From the NCBI GenBank assembly GCA_021832345.1, contig JAKBKY010000008.1:40886-104885 (forward strand): a stretch of 64,000 bases of DNA, given 5' to 3'. Positions 1 through 8,813 of this stretch are shown here, in pieces; positions within the stretch are counted from its first letter, which is position 1; each line of letters begins with the position of its first letter. Under the pieces are notes generated by a model. It saw nothing but the letters and a program-made list of their open reading frames with translations. It did not search any database and had not been told where the DNA came from. The translations under genes were made by a program, and so were the position numbers. This stretch comes from a bacterium. Lineage in GTDB: Bacteria; Vulcanimicrobiota; Vulcanimicrobiia; Vulcanimicrobiales; Vulcanimicrobiaceae.

Positions 1-548
1 TACTGTGCGCGCGCTGCGCGGTACGACGCTTGGGCGTTATCGAGCGTCTGCCGTGAAAGATCGCCGGTCTGCACCAGCGACGAGGTTCGCGCGAGCGTCT
101 GCCGCGCGAGTGCGAGGGCCGCGCGCGCTTGCGACACCGCCGCTCCGGCATCGCGCACTTGCGCGCGTACGGCCGCCAACCGAGCGGCGGCGGCACCGGC
201 GGTGGAGCGATAGAGCGCCGCAGCCTGCGCGGCTTGCGCCTGCGCTCGTGCGATCTCCGTGGAACGCGATCCCGCCTCCAACTCGGCCATCTGGGCGCGG
301 GCCAACGCGAGGCGTCCCTGTGCGGCGTGCAGATCGGCACGCTGCGCACGATCGTCGAAGCGCACGATAATCTCGCCGGCGCGAACGCGCTCGCCCGCGC
401 TCACCGCCACCTGCACGACGCGACCTCCGGCGGTGCTCCCAATGCGCACCGACTCCGCGTGCACGACCCCGCTGAACGACGTTCCCGCGCGCGCTCCACA
501 CGCGGATAGCACCGCGACGACGACGAGCGTCAAGGCGCGCGCCCTCAA
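1..548 (-). CDS. HlyD/RND-type periplasmic adaptor lipoprotein (partial)
   Basis: The reading frame runs off the left edge, so only about 182 N-terminal residues are present. It opens with a TTG at 546-548, preceded by GGGGAA. The N-terminus is a lipoprotein signal with lipobox LSAC (Cys about residue 17). Next come a biotinyl/lipoyl-like half domain (GGRVVQVAVSAGERV, about 36-50) and a long Ala/Arg/Gln-rich helical stretch typical of the adaptor coiled-coil hairpin. Family knowledge: such proteins bridge an inner membrane pump to an outer membrane channel. The partner pump must lie to the left of the window; the RND pump at 30332 is far away. The TTG start is inferred from the signal peptide. 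Confidence 0.75.
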   Translation of the reverse strand, partial: MRARALTLVVVAVLSACGARAGTSFSGVVHAESVRIGSTAGGRVVQVAVSAGERVRAGEIIVRFDDRAQRADLHAAQGRLALARAQMAELEAGSRSTEIARAQAQAAQAAALYRSTAGAAAARLAAVRAQVRDAGAAVSQARAALALARQTLARTSSLVQTGDLSRQTLDNAQASYRAARAQ

Positions 549-692
549 TGGAGATTCCCCATACGGCCGGCCTTTTCGACTCCGGATTGTCGCTCTCCGG
601 TCGCGACCATAGCGAACTTGCCGATGACGCGCAGCAACGGCGCGCTCATCCGAATGCACCGTACGAGCGACCTCGGCAGTGCTAAAGGTGCC

Positions 693-1658
693 CTAAACGT
701 GGTCGGTAGCCCAAACGCCGTCGCAGTCACTCGGCGCGGTCGCGCTCTCGATGAGGCGCTGCCCCTGCGGTGTCAGTGCTGTGGCCATCAGGATCGCACT
801 CTTTCGGCGGTGCACCGAAGCACGGGGCAGCAGCCGGCGAGCGCCGTCCGGTGGGAGCCACCCGACGACTCGGCGCAGATCGCCGGCAGCCGCTCGTAAC
901 AGTGGGCCAACCAGGCCGGCATGCTCCGCATCGAACCCAAACTCATCGACGACATAGGCATCGCGTCGTGCCATGCGGACCCCGAGCACGTAGGCGCCGA
1001 TCTCTTCACCCGTGCGTAGCGCCAGGCACGTGGCCGTGCCGTGCGGATGCTGGGATTCGTGCTCGTTGCGCAGACGGATCCACCCCCAGACGCTCGCGCT
1101 GCGCTCGAAGCCCCATGGTCGAAGCCGCTCGCGTCGTGCGAACATTCGCTCGATGGCGGGCCAATCGCGTGTCGCGATCTGCGCAACCTCAATGCGCTGC
1201 GGTGGCAGGGCATCCGACCGAAAGGAGAAGCTGCGTGAGGGCAGCTCGCGCAAACCGATCGCCGCATAGAACGCCGGGTGAATATCCGAGAAGAGATAGG
1301 CAAGATCGTACCCGTCTTCTCCGGCTCGATCCAAAGCGGTGGCCAGCATCGTTCGGCCATAACCACGCCCACGATACTCCGGGACGGTGAAGACGGCTCC
1401 GATGCCCATCGCTTTGAGGCGTCTCCGTTCATGGTGAATCGTGCGCTCGTAGCGCTTGAACGAACCCACGAGCGTCGAGCCGTCATACCACCCAAAGGTG
1501 CGATACCAGCGCCTTCCGTACGGCGAGTGCGCAAGTTCGAGCGTGTGTCGGACATAGGTTGCGAGATCGCGCGCCCCCGCCCAGAGCTCCTGGGTGAGCG
1601 GGAGTACTTGGTTCGCGTAGGCGTCCGGGGGAAGCAGGACGAGGCGCGGCACGGTCAC
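693..1658 (-). CDS. GNAT family N-acetyltransferase
   Basis: Predicted to transfer an acetyl group from acetyl-CoA to an unknown amine. The acetyl-CoA loop is clear (VPEYRGRGYGRTML, about residues 92-105), preceded by the usual beta strand GIGAVFT. The 321-residue length is about twice a minimal GNAT. The C-terminal half (from about 170) has no motif I recognise and may be a second, degenerate GNAT-like or sterol-carrier-like domain, as in Eis-type enzymes; that is inference. I chose GTG at 1658 because it overlaps the helicase stop as GTGA and has AGGAG five bases upstream. A longer frame starting at 1748 lies inside the helicase gene and is unlikely. Substrate unknown. Confidence 0.75.
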   Translation of the reverse strand: MTVPRLVLLPPDAYANQVLPLTQELWAGARDLATYVRHTLELAHSPYGRRWYRTFGWYDGSTLVGSFKRYERTIHHERRRLKAMGIGAVFTVPEYRGRGYGRTMLATALDRAGEDGYDLAYLFSDIHPAFYAAIGLRELPSRSFSFRSDALPPQRIEVAQIATRDWPAIERMFARRERLRPWGFERSASVWGWIRLRNEHESQHPHGTATCLALRTGEEIGAYVLGVRMARRDAYVVDEFGFDAEHAGLVGPLLRAAAGDLRRVVGWLPPDGARRLLPRASVHRRKSAILMATALTPQGQRLIESATAPSDCDGVWATDHV

Positions 1659-3700
1659 CGAAGCTCCTGCAAGAACTCCGGTGCGCTCACGCCCCTGGTC
1701 GGCTTGCCGGAGGCGGTGATGAGCGTGCTCGTTTTGGCTCGCGAGCACGCCAGCAGAAAGGCCGCACGTTCGGCCTCATTGTAACGGTCACGAGTTCCGT
1801 TCTTATACATGTAGTAGCTGAACTTCGCGGTGCGCGCGTTGCCGGCATCGCCGACGTTCTCACGGGCGATCATGCCGAGCTGTGGACTAAAGAGAAAGCC
1901 GTCCGGAGCGTACCAGCGCGGGAAGATGCCCGGCTGCACGGCGGCGATCACCACGTGTTCGAAGGTGCATCCAAGCGTTGCGCCGACATCGGTGATCCTG
2001 ACGGCCTGCTCCTCATCAGGGAGCACGGTCACGGTACTCCCCCTGCGTTGCTCGATCTCTTCGAGAAGATCGCCGAGGGTCGCGCCGGGCCTGCGTGTTT
2101 CGAATCCTTCGATATACCGTAGGAGCAAGGCTAAGATGCGTCCTTGGGCGCGCGCCGGTGCGCTATTCGCCTCACCTACTCGCGCGAGACCCGCATTCCA
2201 TGCGTTGCGCGCCAGCATGCGTAAAGGCCGGTAGGCGAGGTCATGCAAGCCGGTCTTCCGCAGGTTGCGCAAGCGTTCCAGAGCCCGGCGCGCAAAGGCA
2301 GAGAGCTGCGCATCTTGCGTGCCTCGTAGCACGTTCCAGCCCAGGCGAAGATCGCGCTGGGCATCCCGGCGCGATGCGCGAGGATGAGACGGTGCGCCCC
2401 CAAAGAGAGCCGTCTGACCGTCGGCCGGCTCCGCACAGAGGAGTGCCAAGCTTGCGTCGTTCAACCCAAAGGCGGGCGCGCTCAAGGTTCGCAGCAGATA
2501 GTCGTGGCGAAACGGGTCCCAAATGTTCCAAAGAACGGCGATCGCATCGAGCGCCCGCGGGTCGTCAAAGAGAGCAAGATCCCCTACCGGGCAGACGGGG
2601 ATGCCTGCCTCAAGGAGTGCTTGCTCGAAGAGCGTGGCGACGTCGAGCGAACGTAGGATCACGGCGATCTCTCGTGGTGCGCAGCCCGCATCGATCAAGT
2701 CTCGCACGTGCGCGGCGACGACCGCAGCTTCGTCCCGCGGCGTCGCCTCACGTCGCACTGCTCTGCTCGTTCGCCGTGAAGGCGGCTCGAGCGTTAGACG
2801 ATCGTTGGAGTCGCTGAAGACCCGGGCGCCAACTGCTCCGCGAAAGCCGGCTGCGCCGCACTCCGGATTCCCGGCAAGCGTAATTGCGTCGTCGCCAAAG
2901 AGCGCGCGTAGGAAGCCGAGTTGACCGGCGGTCAGCTCGTGAGCATCGTCCACGAATGCTGCGGCATACTTCTCGCGTTGCGCTTGACCGAGAGTGCGGT
3001 CGGCGGCGTGCGCAGCGGCTTCCAGAAGAATGTCGCGCGTGGAAAGGCGTTGCGTACGCAGCGCCGCGGCGAGGTCGGCACGATAGAGCCCGGCCAGAAT
3101 CTTGACGAGGTCCACCTCGCGGCGGTACTGGCGGCGCAGTTCATCCGCGTCAACATTGAGCGAAGCGTGGTGCTCGCGTTTGGTGTAGCGTAGGAGCTCA
3201 GGGTGGGAGAAGTTGGGCGGGTTTGCGTAGAACGTCGCCGCTCCCGAAAGTGCGCTCTGCGTGAATGCATCGGGACCGATCCCTGCCTCACGCAGTTTAC
3301 ACGCAAGCCGATAGGCGCTTGTGAGAAACCGCCTTGGCGTGCGTAGGCCGGGGACCTCCGGATCGATCTCTCCACTTTGAAGCTCCGGCCACTGCAGATC
3401 GACCAGCGGTTGTGCAGCGTCGAGGAAGCGTTGTTGCGCGCCGACTTCGTCGAGGCGTTCCGGCATGGGCAGTCCACGAACTCGCGCAGTCTCGCAGAGA
3501 AGGTCATAGGCCACGTCATCGAGCGAGGCTACCACCACATCGTTCATAGCGGCCAGCCGCCGAGCGAGGATCGCGAGGGCAGTGGGCACGGGAGAGGTCA
3601 CCAACAGGACGCCGGCCGGTGTGCTGCGGCGGGCGGCTTCGATTCGTTCGATCAGTGCGGTTGTCTTGCCGCAGGCGTGCGGTCCGAGTATCGTTCTCAT
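1655..3700 (-). CDS. UvrD/AddAB-type SF1 helicase-like protein
   Basis: 681 residues. Walker A is GPHACGKTT (6-14). The Walker B position reads FVDDAHELT (about 249-257), DDAH where UvrD-type helicases usually have DExQ. Later motifs are recognisable but loose: FEHVVIAAVQPGIFPRW resembles the motif V region and AAFLLACSRAK the motif VI region. It overlaps the upstream nuclease gene by ATGA and the downstream GNAT gene by GTGA, so the three are probably translated together. With the nuclease it most likely forms a recombination/repair helicase-nuclease of the AddAB/AdnAB kind acting on DNA double-strand ends. The weak motifs leave open that this subunit is a structural or inactive helicase, as in AddB. 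Confidence 0.7.
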   Translation of the reverse strand: MRTILGPHACGKTTALIERIEAARRSTPAGVLLVTSPVPTALAILARRLAAMNDVVVASLDDVAYDLLCETARVRGLPMPERLDEVGAQQRFLDAAQPLVDLQWPELQSGEIDPEVPGLRTPRRFLTSAYRLACKLREAGIGPDAFTQSALSGAATFYANPPNFSHPELLRYTKREHHASLNVDADELRRQYRREVDLVKILAGLYRADLAAALRTQRLSTRDILLEAAAHAADRTLGQAQREKYAAAFVDDAHELTAGQLGFLRALFGDDAITLAGNPECGAAGFRGAVGARVFSDSNDRLTLEPPSRRTSRAVRREATPRDEAAVVAAHVRDLIDAGCAPREIAVILRSLDVATLFEQALLEAGIPVCPVGDLALFDDPRALDAIAVLWNIWDPFRHDYLLRTLSAPAFGLNDASLALLCAEPADGQTALFGGAPSHPRASRRDAQRDLRLGWNVLRGTQDAQLSAFARRALERLRNLRKTGLHDLAYRPLRMLARNAWNAGLARVGEANSAPARAQGRILALLLRYIEGFETRRPGATLGDLLEEIEQRRGSTVTVLPDEEQAVRITDVGATLGCTFEHVVIAAVQPGIFPRWYAPDGFLFSPQLGMIARENVGDAGNARTAKFSYYMYKNGTRDRYNEAERAAFLLACSRAKTSTLITASGKPTRGVSAPEFLQELR

Positions 3701-4995
3701 CGTCCGAAGCGCTCACCGGCCGCCGCCGGACGGTTGTTACAGGCGGTTGCGTAGGCGCAGTACGTACATGCGGCGGGATCGCCGGCTACGGGGAAGTACT
3801 CGATCGTATTCGACGAGAGCCGCGCGCAGATGTCGATCATGGCGTCGCGGGCGGCTTGGAGCTCCTCGATCGAGATCGTCCCCCTGCGCTCGCCTGCCTT
3901 ACGCGCAGAGGCTTCTTGAGGGAGGCTACCGACGACGAGTTCGATCGGATGGATCTCCTCGCGGGCGTCCTTGAGCGGAATCAAGGCCAAGCGCTGAACC
4001 CGATCGCCCGCTTGGGTGCGTGCCCAGTAATAAAAGGGGAGTTGGAACTCAACGAAGCGGCGGATCTTCTCTCGATACTCCGCAGCGCTCTGCGCGATGT
4101 TCCCCGTCTTGTAGTCCAGGATGGAGATATCGCCGGTTGCCTCGTCGCGATCCACCCGATCGATGAATCCGATAAAGGCATACCCGTCGAGATCGAGCGC
4201 TACTGGAAGCTCTCGGCCGACCACGGAGAAGGGTGCGCTTCGTGCTTGCTCTACTAACCAGGTCACGTATCGCTGGGCGGTGCGCTGCGCTCGACGCCTC
4301 TGGAGTTCGAGTTCGACGGCGGTCTCGAACTCGGCGGCAGAGCGATGAAACGCGTTCGCGACATCGTCGGCGATGCGCCGGCGCATGGCGGGTTCCTCAT
4401 CGGCGGACGGCTGTACGAACACCTCGTGGAATGCCTCCAGGGCAGCGTGAAAGGCGGTTCCGTAGGTTGAGGCCGAGGAAGCCGGATCTTCGACGGCACC
4501 GCAAGCGTAGCGATAGAACCATTTGCGCGGGCATTCGGCGTAGGCGTTGAGCGCCGAGGCACTAAAGGAACCGCGACGGCCGGGAACACCTGTGGGTTCT
4601 TCGCGCGCAGACGCGGGCGCCGGCACAAGGTCGTCATCCATTGCTTCGGTTGCGGCGAGGTGCGGCGTGCGCGGGAAGAGTTGCCCGGCAAGTGCCGACA
4701 ACGCCGCCTCGTCGGCGCCGGTTTGCGTCGCTTCACGCAGGTGGCGGAGGCTCGCAGCGAAGCGGTGCAGGGCGGCGCGCTCTTCAAATGAGAGCGCGAT
4801 GCGGTCGTGGGCGATGGCCTGGAGCAGATCGCCGCCTGCCGCCAGCTTTCCGTAGGCGACGGCAACATCGTGGTCGACCCCGGAGTGTACGGAGAGGAGC
4901 AGGTGCAACACCAGCGTATCGCTTGGCGTACGGCACCAATGGAGGAGCTGCGCGTAGAACTCTCCTGCGAGGCAATCTTCGGGCACGGCGCACAT
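3697..4995 (-). CDS. RecB/AddB-like PD-(D/E)XK nuclease with Fe-S cluster cysteines
   Basis: 432 residues. The nuclease core is clear: FIDRVDRD (about 277-284) and ILDYKTGN (about 292-299) supply the Asp and the Asp-x-Lys of the PD-(D/E)XK motif. A Cys at about 155 (AECPRKWFYRYAC) plus C410, C413 and C419 (CTYCAYATAC) reproduce the four-cysteine iron-sulfur staple of AddB/Cas4-type nucleases. The first 120 residues are helical and unassigned. It is the first gene of the run and overlaps the helicase gene by ATGA, so the two products probably work as one complex. ATG at 4995 is the only reasonable start: an in-frame TAG lies just upstream. The 52 bp to divergent ubiX must hold both promoters. 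Confidence 0.82.
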   Translation of the reverse strand: MCAVPEDCLAGEFYAQLLHWCRTPSDTLVLHLLLSVHSGVDHDVAVAYGKLAAGGDLLQAIAHDRIALSFEERAALHRFAASLRHLREATQTGADEAALSALAGQLFPRTPHLAATEAMDDDLVPAPASAREEPTGVPGRRGSFSASALNAYAECPRKWFYRYACGAVEDPASSASTYGTAFHAALEAFHEVFVQPSADEEPAMRRRIADDVANAFHRSAAEFETAVELELQRRRAQRTAQRYVTWLVEQARSAPFSVVGRELPVALDLDGYAFIGFIDRVDRDEATGDISILDYKTGNIAQSAAEYREKIRRFVEFQLPFYYWARTQAGDRVQRLALIPLKDAREEIHPIELVVGSLPQEASARKAGERRGTISIEELQAARDAMIDICARLSSNTIEYFPVAGDPAACTYCAYATACNNRPAAAGERFGR

Positions 4996-5047
4996 CGTTT
5001 TAGAGCCGGAACCAGGCGCCCCTTCTTGCGAGGTCTAAGAGCCGCTC

Positions 5048-5617
5048 ATGCGGCGAATCATCATCGGCATCTCCGGTGCCAGCGGCAGTGCGTACGGGCA
5101 CATGGCCCTGCAGGCGCTGCGAGCCATCGGTGGAGTTGAGACGCATCTGGTCCTCACCCAGTCCGCCCGGCGCACCATCGAGCTTGAGACCGATATGACC
5201 GGCGACGACTTTGAGTCGCTGGCAGACGTCACCTATCGCGACGACGACATGGCGGCGGCGATCTCGAGCGGATCGTTCCTTACCGACGGAATGCTCATCA
5301 TGCCCTGCTCGATGAAGAGCGCGGCAGCGATCGCGTATTCGCTCAACTCCAATCTACTCGTACGTGCAGCCGACGTCTGCTTGAAGGAGAAGCGCCGCTT
5401 GGTGTTAGCGGTGCGTGAGACCCCTCTTCATCTTGGGCATCTGCGTACGCTGACGCAGTTGGCCGAGATGGGAGCGACCATCCTGCCGCCCGTTCCGGCG
5501 ATGTATGCCGCACCCCAGAGCGTCGACGACATCCTTGCGCACACCGTGGGGAAGGCGCTGGATCAATTCGCGATTCCAAACGAACTCTTCCGGCGCTGGC
5601 GCTCTCCCGCGCTCTAA
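5048..5617 (+). CDS. ubiX: UbiX-type flavin prenyltransferase
   Basis: 189 residues, full length for UbiX/Pad1. It makes prenylated FMN from FMN and dimethylallyl phosphate, the cofactor of UbiD-type decarboxylases. Visible motifs: the N-terminal flavin loop GISGASGSAYG (8-18), the central PCSMKSAAAIA and the C-terminal LVRAADVCLKEKRRLVL with AVRETPLHLGH, all hallmarks of the family. No ubiD is in the window. The stop codon TAA (5615-5617) is also the left end of a short inverted repeat. It converges with the acyl-CoA synthetase gene. Confidence 0.93.
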   Translation: MRRIIIGISGASGSAYGHMALQALRAIGGVETHLVLTQSARRTIELETDMTGDDFESLADVTYRDDDMAAAISSGSFLTDGMLIMPCSMKSAAAIAYSLNSNLLVRAADVCLKEKRRLVLAVRETPLHLGHLRTLTQLAEMGATILPPVPAMYAAPQSVDDILAHTVGKALDQFAIPNELFRRWRSPAL

Positions 5618-5648
5618 CAGATTGCGGGGGAAATCCCGCGACCTGCTA
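5615..5648. repeat. Short inverted repeat: terminal repeats only of the TA-flanked element family
   Basis: 34 bp. The left arm TAACAGATTGCGGGGG and right arm CCCGCGACCTGCTA match the ends of the 166 bp elements at 46960, 59736 and 63614, but the interior is gone. It forms a strong hairpin between the convergent ubiX and acyl-CoA synthetase genes and may work as a bidirectional terminator. The left TA lies in the ubiX stop codon. Confidence 0.75.
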
Positions 5649-5669
5649 AGGCGCCTCGCGGTCGACCGT

Positions 5670-7139
5670 TCAGGGCGCCGAGAGACGCGCTCGCAGGGCC
5701 GGCTTATCCACTTTGCCCATCGCGTTGCGCGGCAGTGCGTCGAGGATGTAGAACTCTTTGGGGATCTTGAAGCTTGCGAGACGCGAACGCAAGTCGGCCA
5801 GAAGGCCGGCGGTTTCAAACGGCGCCGCTTCGAGGAAGGCCACCGGCACTTCACCGCGCAGGTCGTCGGGGCGTCCGACCACAGCGCAGGCGCGAACGTT
5901 GCTCCACGCTTCGATCGCCTCCTCAACCTCGCGGGGGTAGACGTTGAATCCGCCGGTGATGATGAGCTCCTTGGCGCGCCCGACGATGCGATAGACATCG
6001 TGCTCGGTATCGTAGTGCGCGAGGTCGCCGCTACGATACCAGCTCGTCCCGGTTTCATCGACGATGAGCGCTGCCGCAGTGGCTTCGGGGCGCTCCCAGT
6101 ACCCCGAGAAGAGGTTGGGCCCAGCTACGAGCAACTCGCCGGTCTCGCCCGGCGGCAGCGGCATGCCGCCGGGCGCAACGACGCGCACGCGTACGCCTGG
6201 GAAAGGGATGCCCACCGAGCCCGCGATACGAGGTCCACCGTAGCGGTTGCCCAGCGCAAATCCAAACTCGGTAGCGCCGTAGCGCTCCAGGATCGAGCTG
6301 CCGAAACGCTCGTAAAACGCCCGATGGATCGCCGGTGAGAGGGCCGCCGATCCGCAGACGAAGAGCCGAAGCGGCGCATAGGTTCGCGAACCGGCATGCT
6401 CGAGCAGTCGCGCATACATCGTCGGGACTCCGAAGAACATACTGACTCGTTCACTCTCGAAGGTGGCGAGTACGCGCTGCGCGTCGAAGCGCTCGTGCAG
6501 GACCGTGCGCGCGCCTGCGGCGAGCGCGCAGGTTAGGCCGGCAACCAAACCATGAATGTGAAAGAGCGGCAGGCTGAGCAACAGCGTGTCGTCGGCTTGC
6601 CAACGCCAGGTGCTGATCAACTGCGCCGCGATTGCGGCCAGCGCGCCGTGCGAGAGCATGGCGCCCTTGCTGCGTCCGGTCGTCCCGCTGGTGTAGACGA
6701 TCAACGCGATCTCGTCGGCCTGCCGGCTGAGAACCGGAATCGGGTGAATGGTTTCGTCGTCTGCCCAAGCCTCGATCTGCGAGATGTCGACGCTCCGGCA
6801 GTGCACTTGCGCCTGTGTGAACTCCGCGACGACGCTGGGCGAGACGATGACGATCGCCGGTCGCGCATCCCGAAGAAGATGCGCCAGATCGTTACGCCGA
6901 TAGAGCACGTTGGCGGGAACGGCGATCGCCCCGAGGCGCAGTGCGGCAAGGAAAGCATAGACGAATCCAAGGCGATTCTCGGAGTAGATGCAGATACGGT
7001 CTCCCGCAGCCAGTCCCAGCGTCTGCAGTCGTGCCGCCACGCGCCGTGCGCCCAGATGCAGCCGGCGATAGGTGATCTCGTTGAGGGCGAGTGCCTCGGC
7101 GCGATCGGCTAGGGCCCCGTCCCAGAGGTCGACGATCAT
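5670..7139 (-). CDS. AMP-forming acyl-CoA synthetase, malonyl-CoA synthetase-like
   Basis: 489 residues. It activates a carboxylic acid through an acyl-adenylate to its CoA thioester. Signature P-loop VYTSGTTGRSKG (148-159); the ERYGATEFG, YRSGDLA and IITGGFNVYPREVEE motifs; and a C-terminal PRNAMGKVDK with the catalytic Lys. The LPLFHIHGL segment is what MatB/ACSF3-type malonyl-CoA synthetases usually carry, so a short dicarboxylate or short-chain acid is a reasonable guess; specificity is not proven. The start ATG at 7139 overlaps the stop of the nucleotidyltransferase gene (ATGA), placing it last in the ispE - nucleotidyltransferase - synthetase run. Confidence 0.85.
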   Translation of the reverse strand: MIVDLWDGALADRAEALALNEITYRRLHLGARRVAARLQTLGLAAGDRICIYSENRLGFVYAFLAALRLGAIAVPANVLYRRNDLAHLLRDARPAIVIVSPSVVAEFTQAQVHCRSVDISQIEAWADDETIHPIPVLSRQADEIALIVYTSGTTGRSKGAMLSHGALAAIAAQLISTWRWQADDTLLLSLPLFHIHGLVAGLTCALAAGARTVLHERFDAQRVLATFESERVSMFFGVPTMYARLLEHAGSRTYAPLRLFVCGSAALSPAIHRAFYERFGSSILERYGATEFGFALGNRYGGPRIAGSVGIPFPGVRVRVVAPGGMPLPPGETGELLVAGPNLFSGYWERPEATAAALIVDETGTSWYRSGDLAHYDTEHDVYRIVGRAKELIITGGFNVYPREVEEAIEAWSNVRACAVVGRPDDLRGEVPVAFLEAAPFETAGLLADLRSRLASFKIPKEFYILDALPRNAMGKVDKPALRARLSAP

Positions 7140-7882
7140 CGAAGCAGACGTTCGGCGAGAGCGACGTCGCTGACCCGATCCACGTTGACGGCGCTCTGGG
7201 CGTAGGGCGAGACGACCGCCCGGACGGGTGCGCCCAGGATGACGCCGGCACGGGCCTGCGCTTGGTCGATGCGCAGCCGGCCGAGAGCGAAGCGCAGGAG
7301 AACGTCGTAGCCGAAGAGCGAGGCCAGGCGAAACGGATTCTTGCGGGCTGCACCGAGTCGCTCGATCGAGCGTTCCAGCGCCGGGAAGACCCGAGGGCGC
7401 AGCGCCATCAATCCGCCGCCGCAGAACGTGCCTTCACGCAGACGCGCCCAAGTATGAGGGACCTGCGGGTAAGCAGCCAGATGAACGCGCTTCTCCACGC
7501 AGCCGTACCACAGATCCGCTTCATCGCTACGGACGCGCGAGATAAAATCTTCGACGACCTCCGGCGTGAGCAGCGGAAGATCGGAGGCGGTAAGCAGGAC
7601 GATCTCATCGGGTGGGAGGCCCTCGAGTCCGTTGCGTAGGCTTGTGCGAATCTGCCTGCCGTCCGCCCGCAGCTCGTCAGCCAGACCCAGGCACGGCTCT
7701 GCGTGAGCCGTCGCGGGAGCGACCACGATGATCTTCTCGATGCTCGGTGTTGCGCGTAGCGCTTGTAGCACTCGTTCGACCAGCGGGATGCCGCCGATCG
7801 GCAGGAAGGCCTTATTTGGGATACCGGCAGCCAGCGCCGCAACGGCGTCGGGTGGTCCGCCTGCTAGGACAACGACGTGCAT
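7136..7882 (-). CDS. MobA/GlmU-like nucleotidyltransferase
   Basis: 248 residues from ATG at 7882. The N-terminus VVLAGGPPDAVAALAAGIPN followed by KAFLPIGGIPLVERVLQAL is a nucleotide-sugar/MobA-type Rossmann fold; LLTASDLPLLTPEVV supplies the metal-binding Asp. The usual GxGxR loop after LAGG is altered to GPPDAV. It should transfer a nucleotide to a phosphorylated acceptor; MobA, CofC and sugar-1-phosphate substrates are all possible. It overlaps ispE by 19 bases and the synthetase by 4. A longer frame (to 8398) would lie wholly inside ispE and is rejected. Confidence 0.75.
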   Translation of the reverse strand: MHVVVLAGGPPDAVAALAAGIPNKAFLPIGGIPLVERVLQALRATPSIEKIIVVAPATAHAEPCLGLADELRADGRQIRTSLRNGLEGLPPDEIVLLTASDLPLLTPEVVEDFISRVRSDEADLWYGCVEKRVHLAAYPQVPHTWARLREGTFCGGGLMALRPRVFPALERSIERLGAARKNPFRLASLFGYDVLLRFALGRLRIDQAQARAGVILGAPVRAVVSPYAQSAVNVDRVSDVALAERLLR

Positions 7883-8760
7883 CGGTGGATCTGCCAAGCG
7901 GGGGTGGCGCGGAAGCGAGTTTGAAAGCGACGATAGCCGGCCGGCAGCATGAGGCGCTCTGCCAGGAGCGCGATCTCGTGCTCGTCCGGCGCTAGGGCGA
8001 AGACGCACGAACCCGAGCCCGTCAGGATGGGATTGGTCGCGCCCGCTCGGCGCAGTGCCGCAAGCGCCACGGCTACCGCCGGTGTGCGGGCGCTCACCAC
8101 GCCGGTGAAATCGTTTTGGAGCACTGCTTGGAGGGCGTCGAAATCGGCCCGCTGGAGCGCTTGGAGCGCCTGGAGCGAACTCGAATTGCGGCGTAGCCGC
8201 GATCCGAACTCGCCGCGATCGAGCGCAGCGTAGGCATCGGCGGTCGAGATGCCCTCCGGCGGTTTGACGAGCAATGCGTGCCACGACGGAAGGGTGCCGA
8301 CCGGCGTGACGCGCGCGCCCGTCCCTTCGACGAGTGCGCCGGTTTCGCAGAGGAAGAAGGGCACGTCGGAGCCTAGACGCGCTGCCAGGGAGAGCCAATC
8401 GCGCTTGAGCCCTGCTCCCAAGTGACCGGCCATGGCCGCCAACAGCACCGCCGCCGCATCGCTCGATCCCCCGCCGAGGCCGGCTTGCCTGGGGATACGC
8501 TTGCGTAGCGCGAGGCGCACGTTACGCGTGGGCGGTGCGATACTCTCAAAAGCGCGGACGGCGAGGTTCTCCTCGCCTGCCAGCGCCGGATCGTCGCAAT
8601 CGAAGGAGAAGCCCTCGGCCGAGCGTTCGAGCTGTAGTTCGTCGGCAAGTTCAAGCGGAACCATCAGGCTGCGCAGCGTGTGGTAGCCGTCGGCTCGCCG
8701 CCCGAGCACTTCGAGCGTGAGGTTCAGCTTTGCAGGCGCGCGCAGCAGCGTGGGCAACAT
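7864..8760 (-). CDS. ispE: 4-diphosphocytidyl-2-C-methyl-D-erythritol kinase
   Basis: 298 residues from ATG at 8760. GHMP-family kinase of the MEP isoprenoid pathway: it phosphorylates the 2-hydroxyl of CDP-methylerythritol. Motifs: APAKLNLTLEVLGRRADGYH at the N-terminus (8-27), the ATP-binding GLGGGSSDAAA (about 94-104) with LGSDVPFFL, and the C-terminal TGSGSCVFAL. An in-frame extension to 8880 would add a Cys/Arg-rich tail without homology. AAGGAGG lies about 30 bases before the chosen ATG, so a slightly earlier non-ATG start is possible. It is divergent from the glycosidase gene. Confidence 0.93.
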   Translation of the reverse strand: MLPTLLRAPAKLNLTLEVLGRRADGYHTLRSLMVPLELADELQLERSAEGFSFDCDDPALAGEENLAVRAFESIAPPTRNVRLALRKRIPRQAGLGGGSSDAAAVLLAAMAGHLGAGLKRDWLSLAARLGSDVPFFLCETGALVEGTGARVTPVGTLPSWHALLVKPPEGISTADAYAALDRGEFGSRLRRNSSSLQALQALQRADFDALQAVLQNDFTGVVSARTPAVAVALAALRRAGATNPILTGSGSCVFALAPDEHEIALLAERLMLPAGYRRFQTRFRATPAWQIHRCTSLS

Positions 8761-8813
8761 CGTGGCTCGTTTAGCAGAGAGGGGCCGCTCCTCCTTGAGC
8801 GTACAGGGAGCGC

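Noticed and set aside
545..730. 61-residue minus-strand ORF whose TGA touches the adaptor TTG start
   Set aside because: Overlaps the GNAT C-terminus, shows no motif, and the apparent coupling may be chance.
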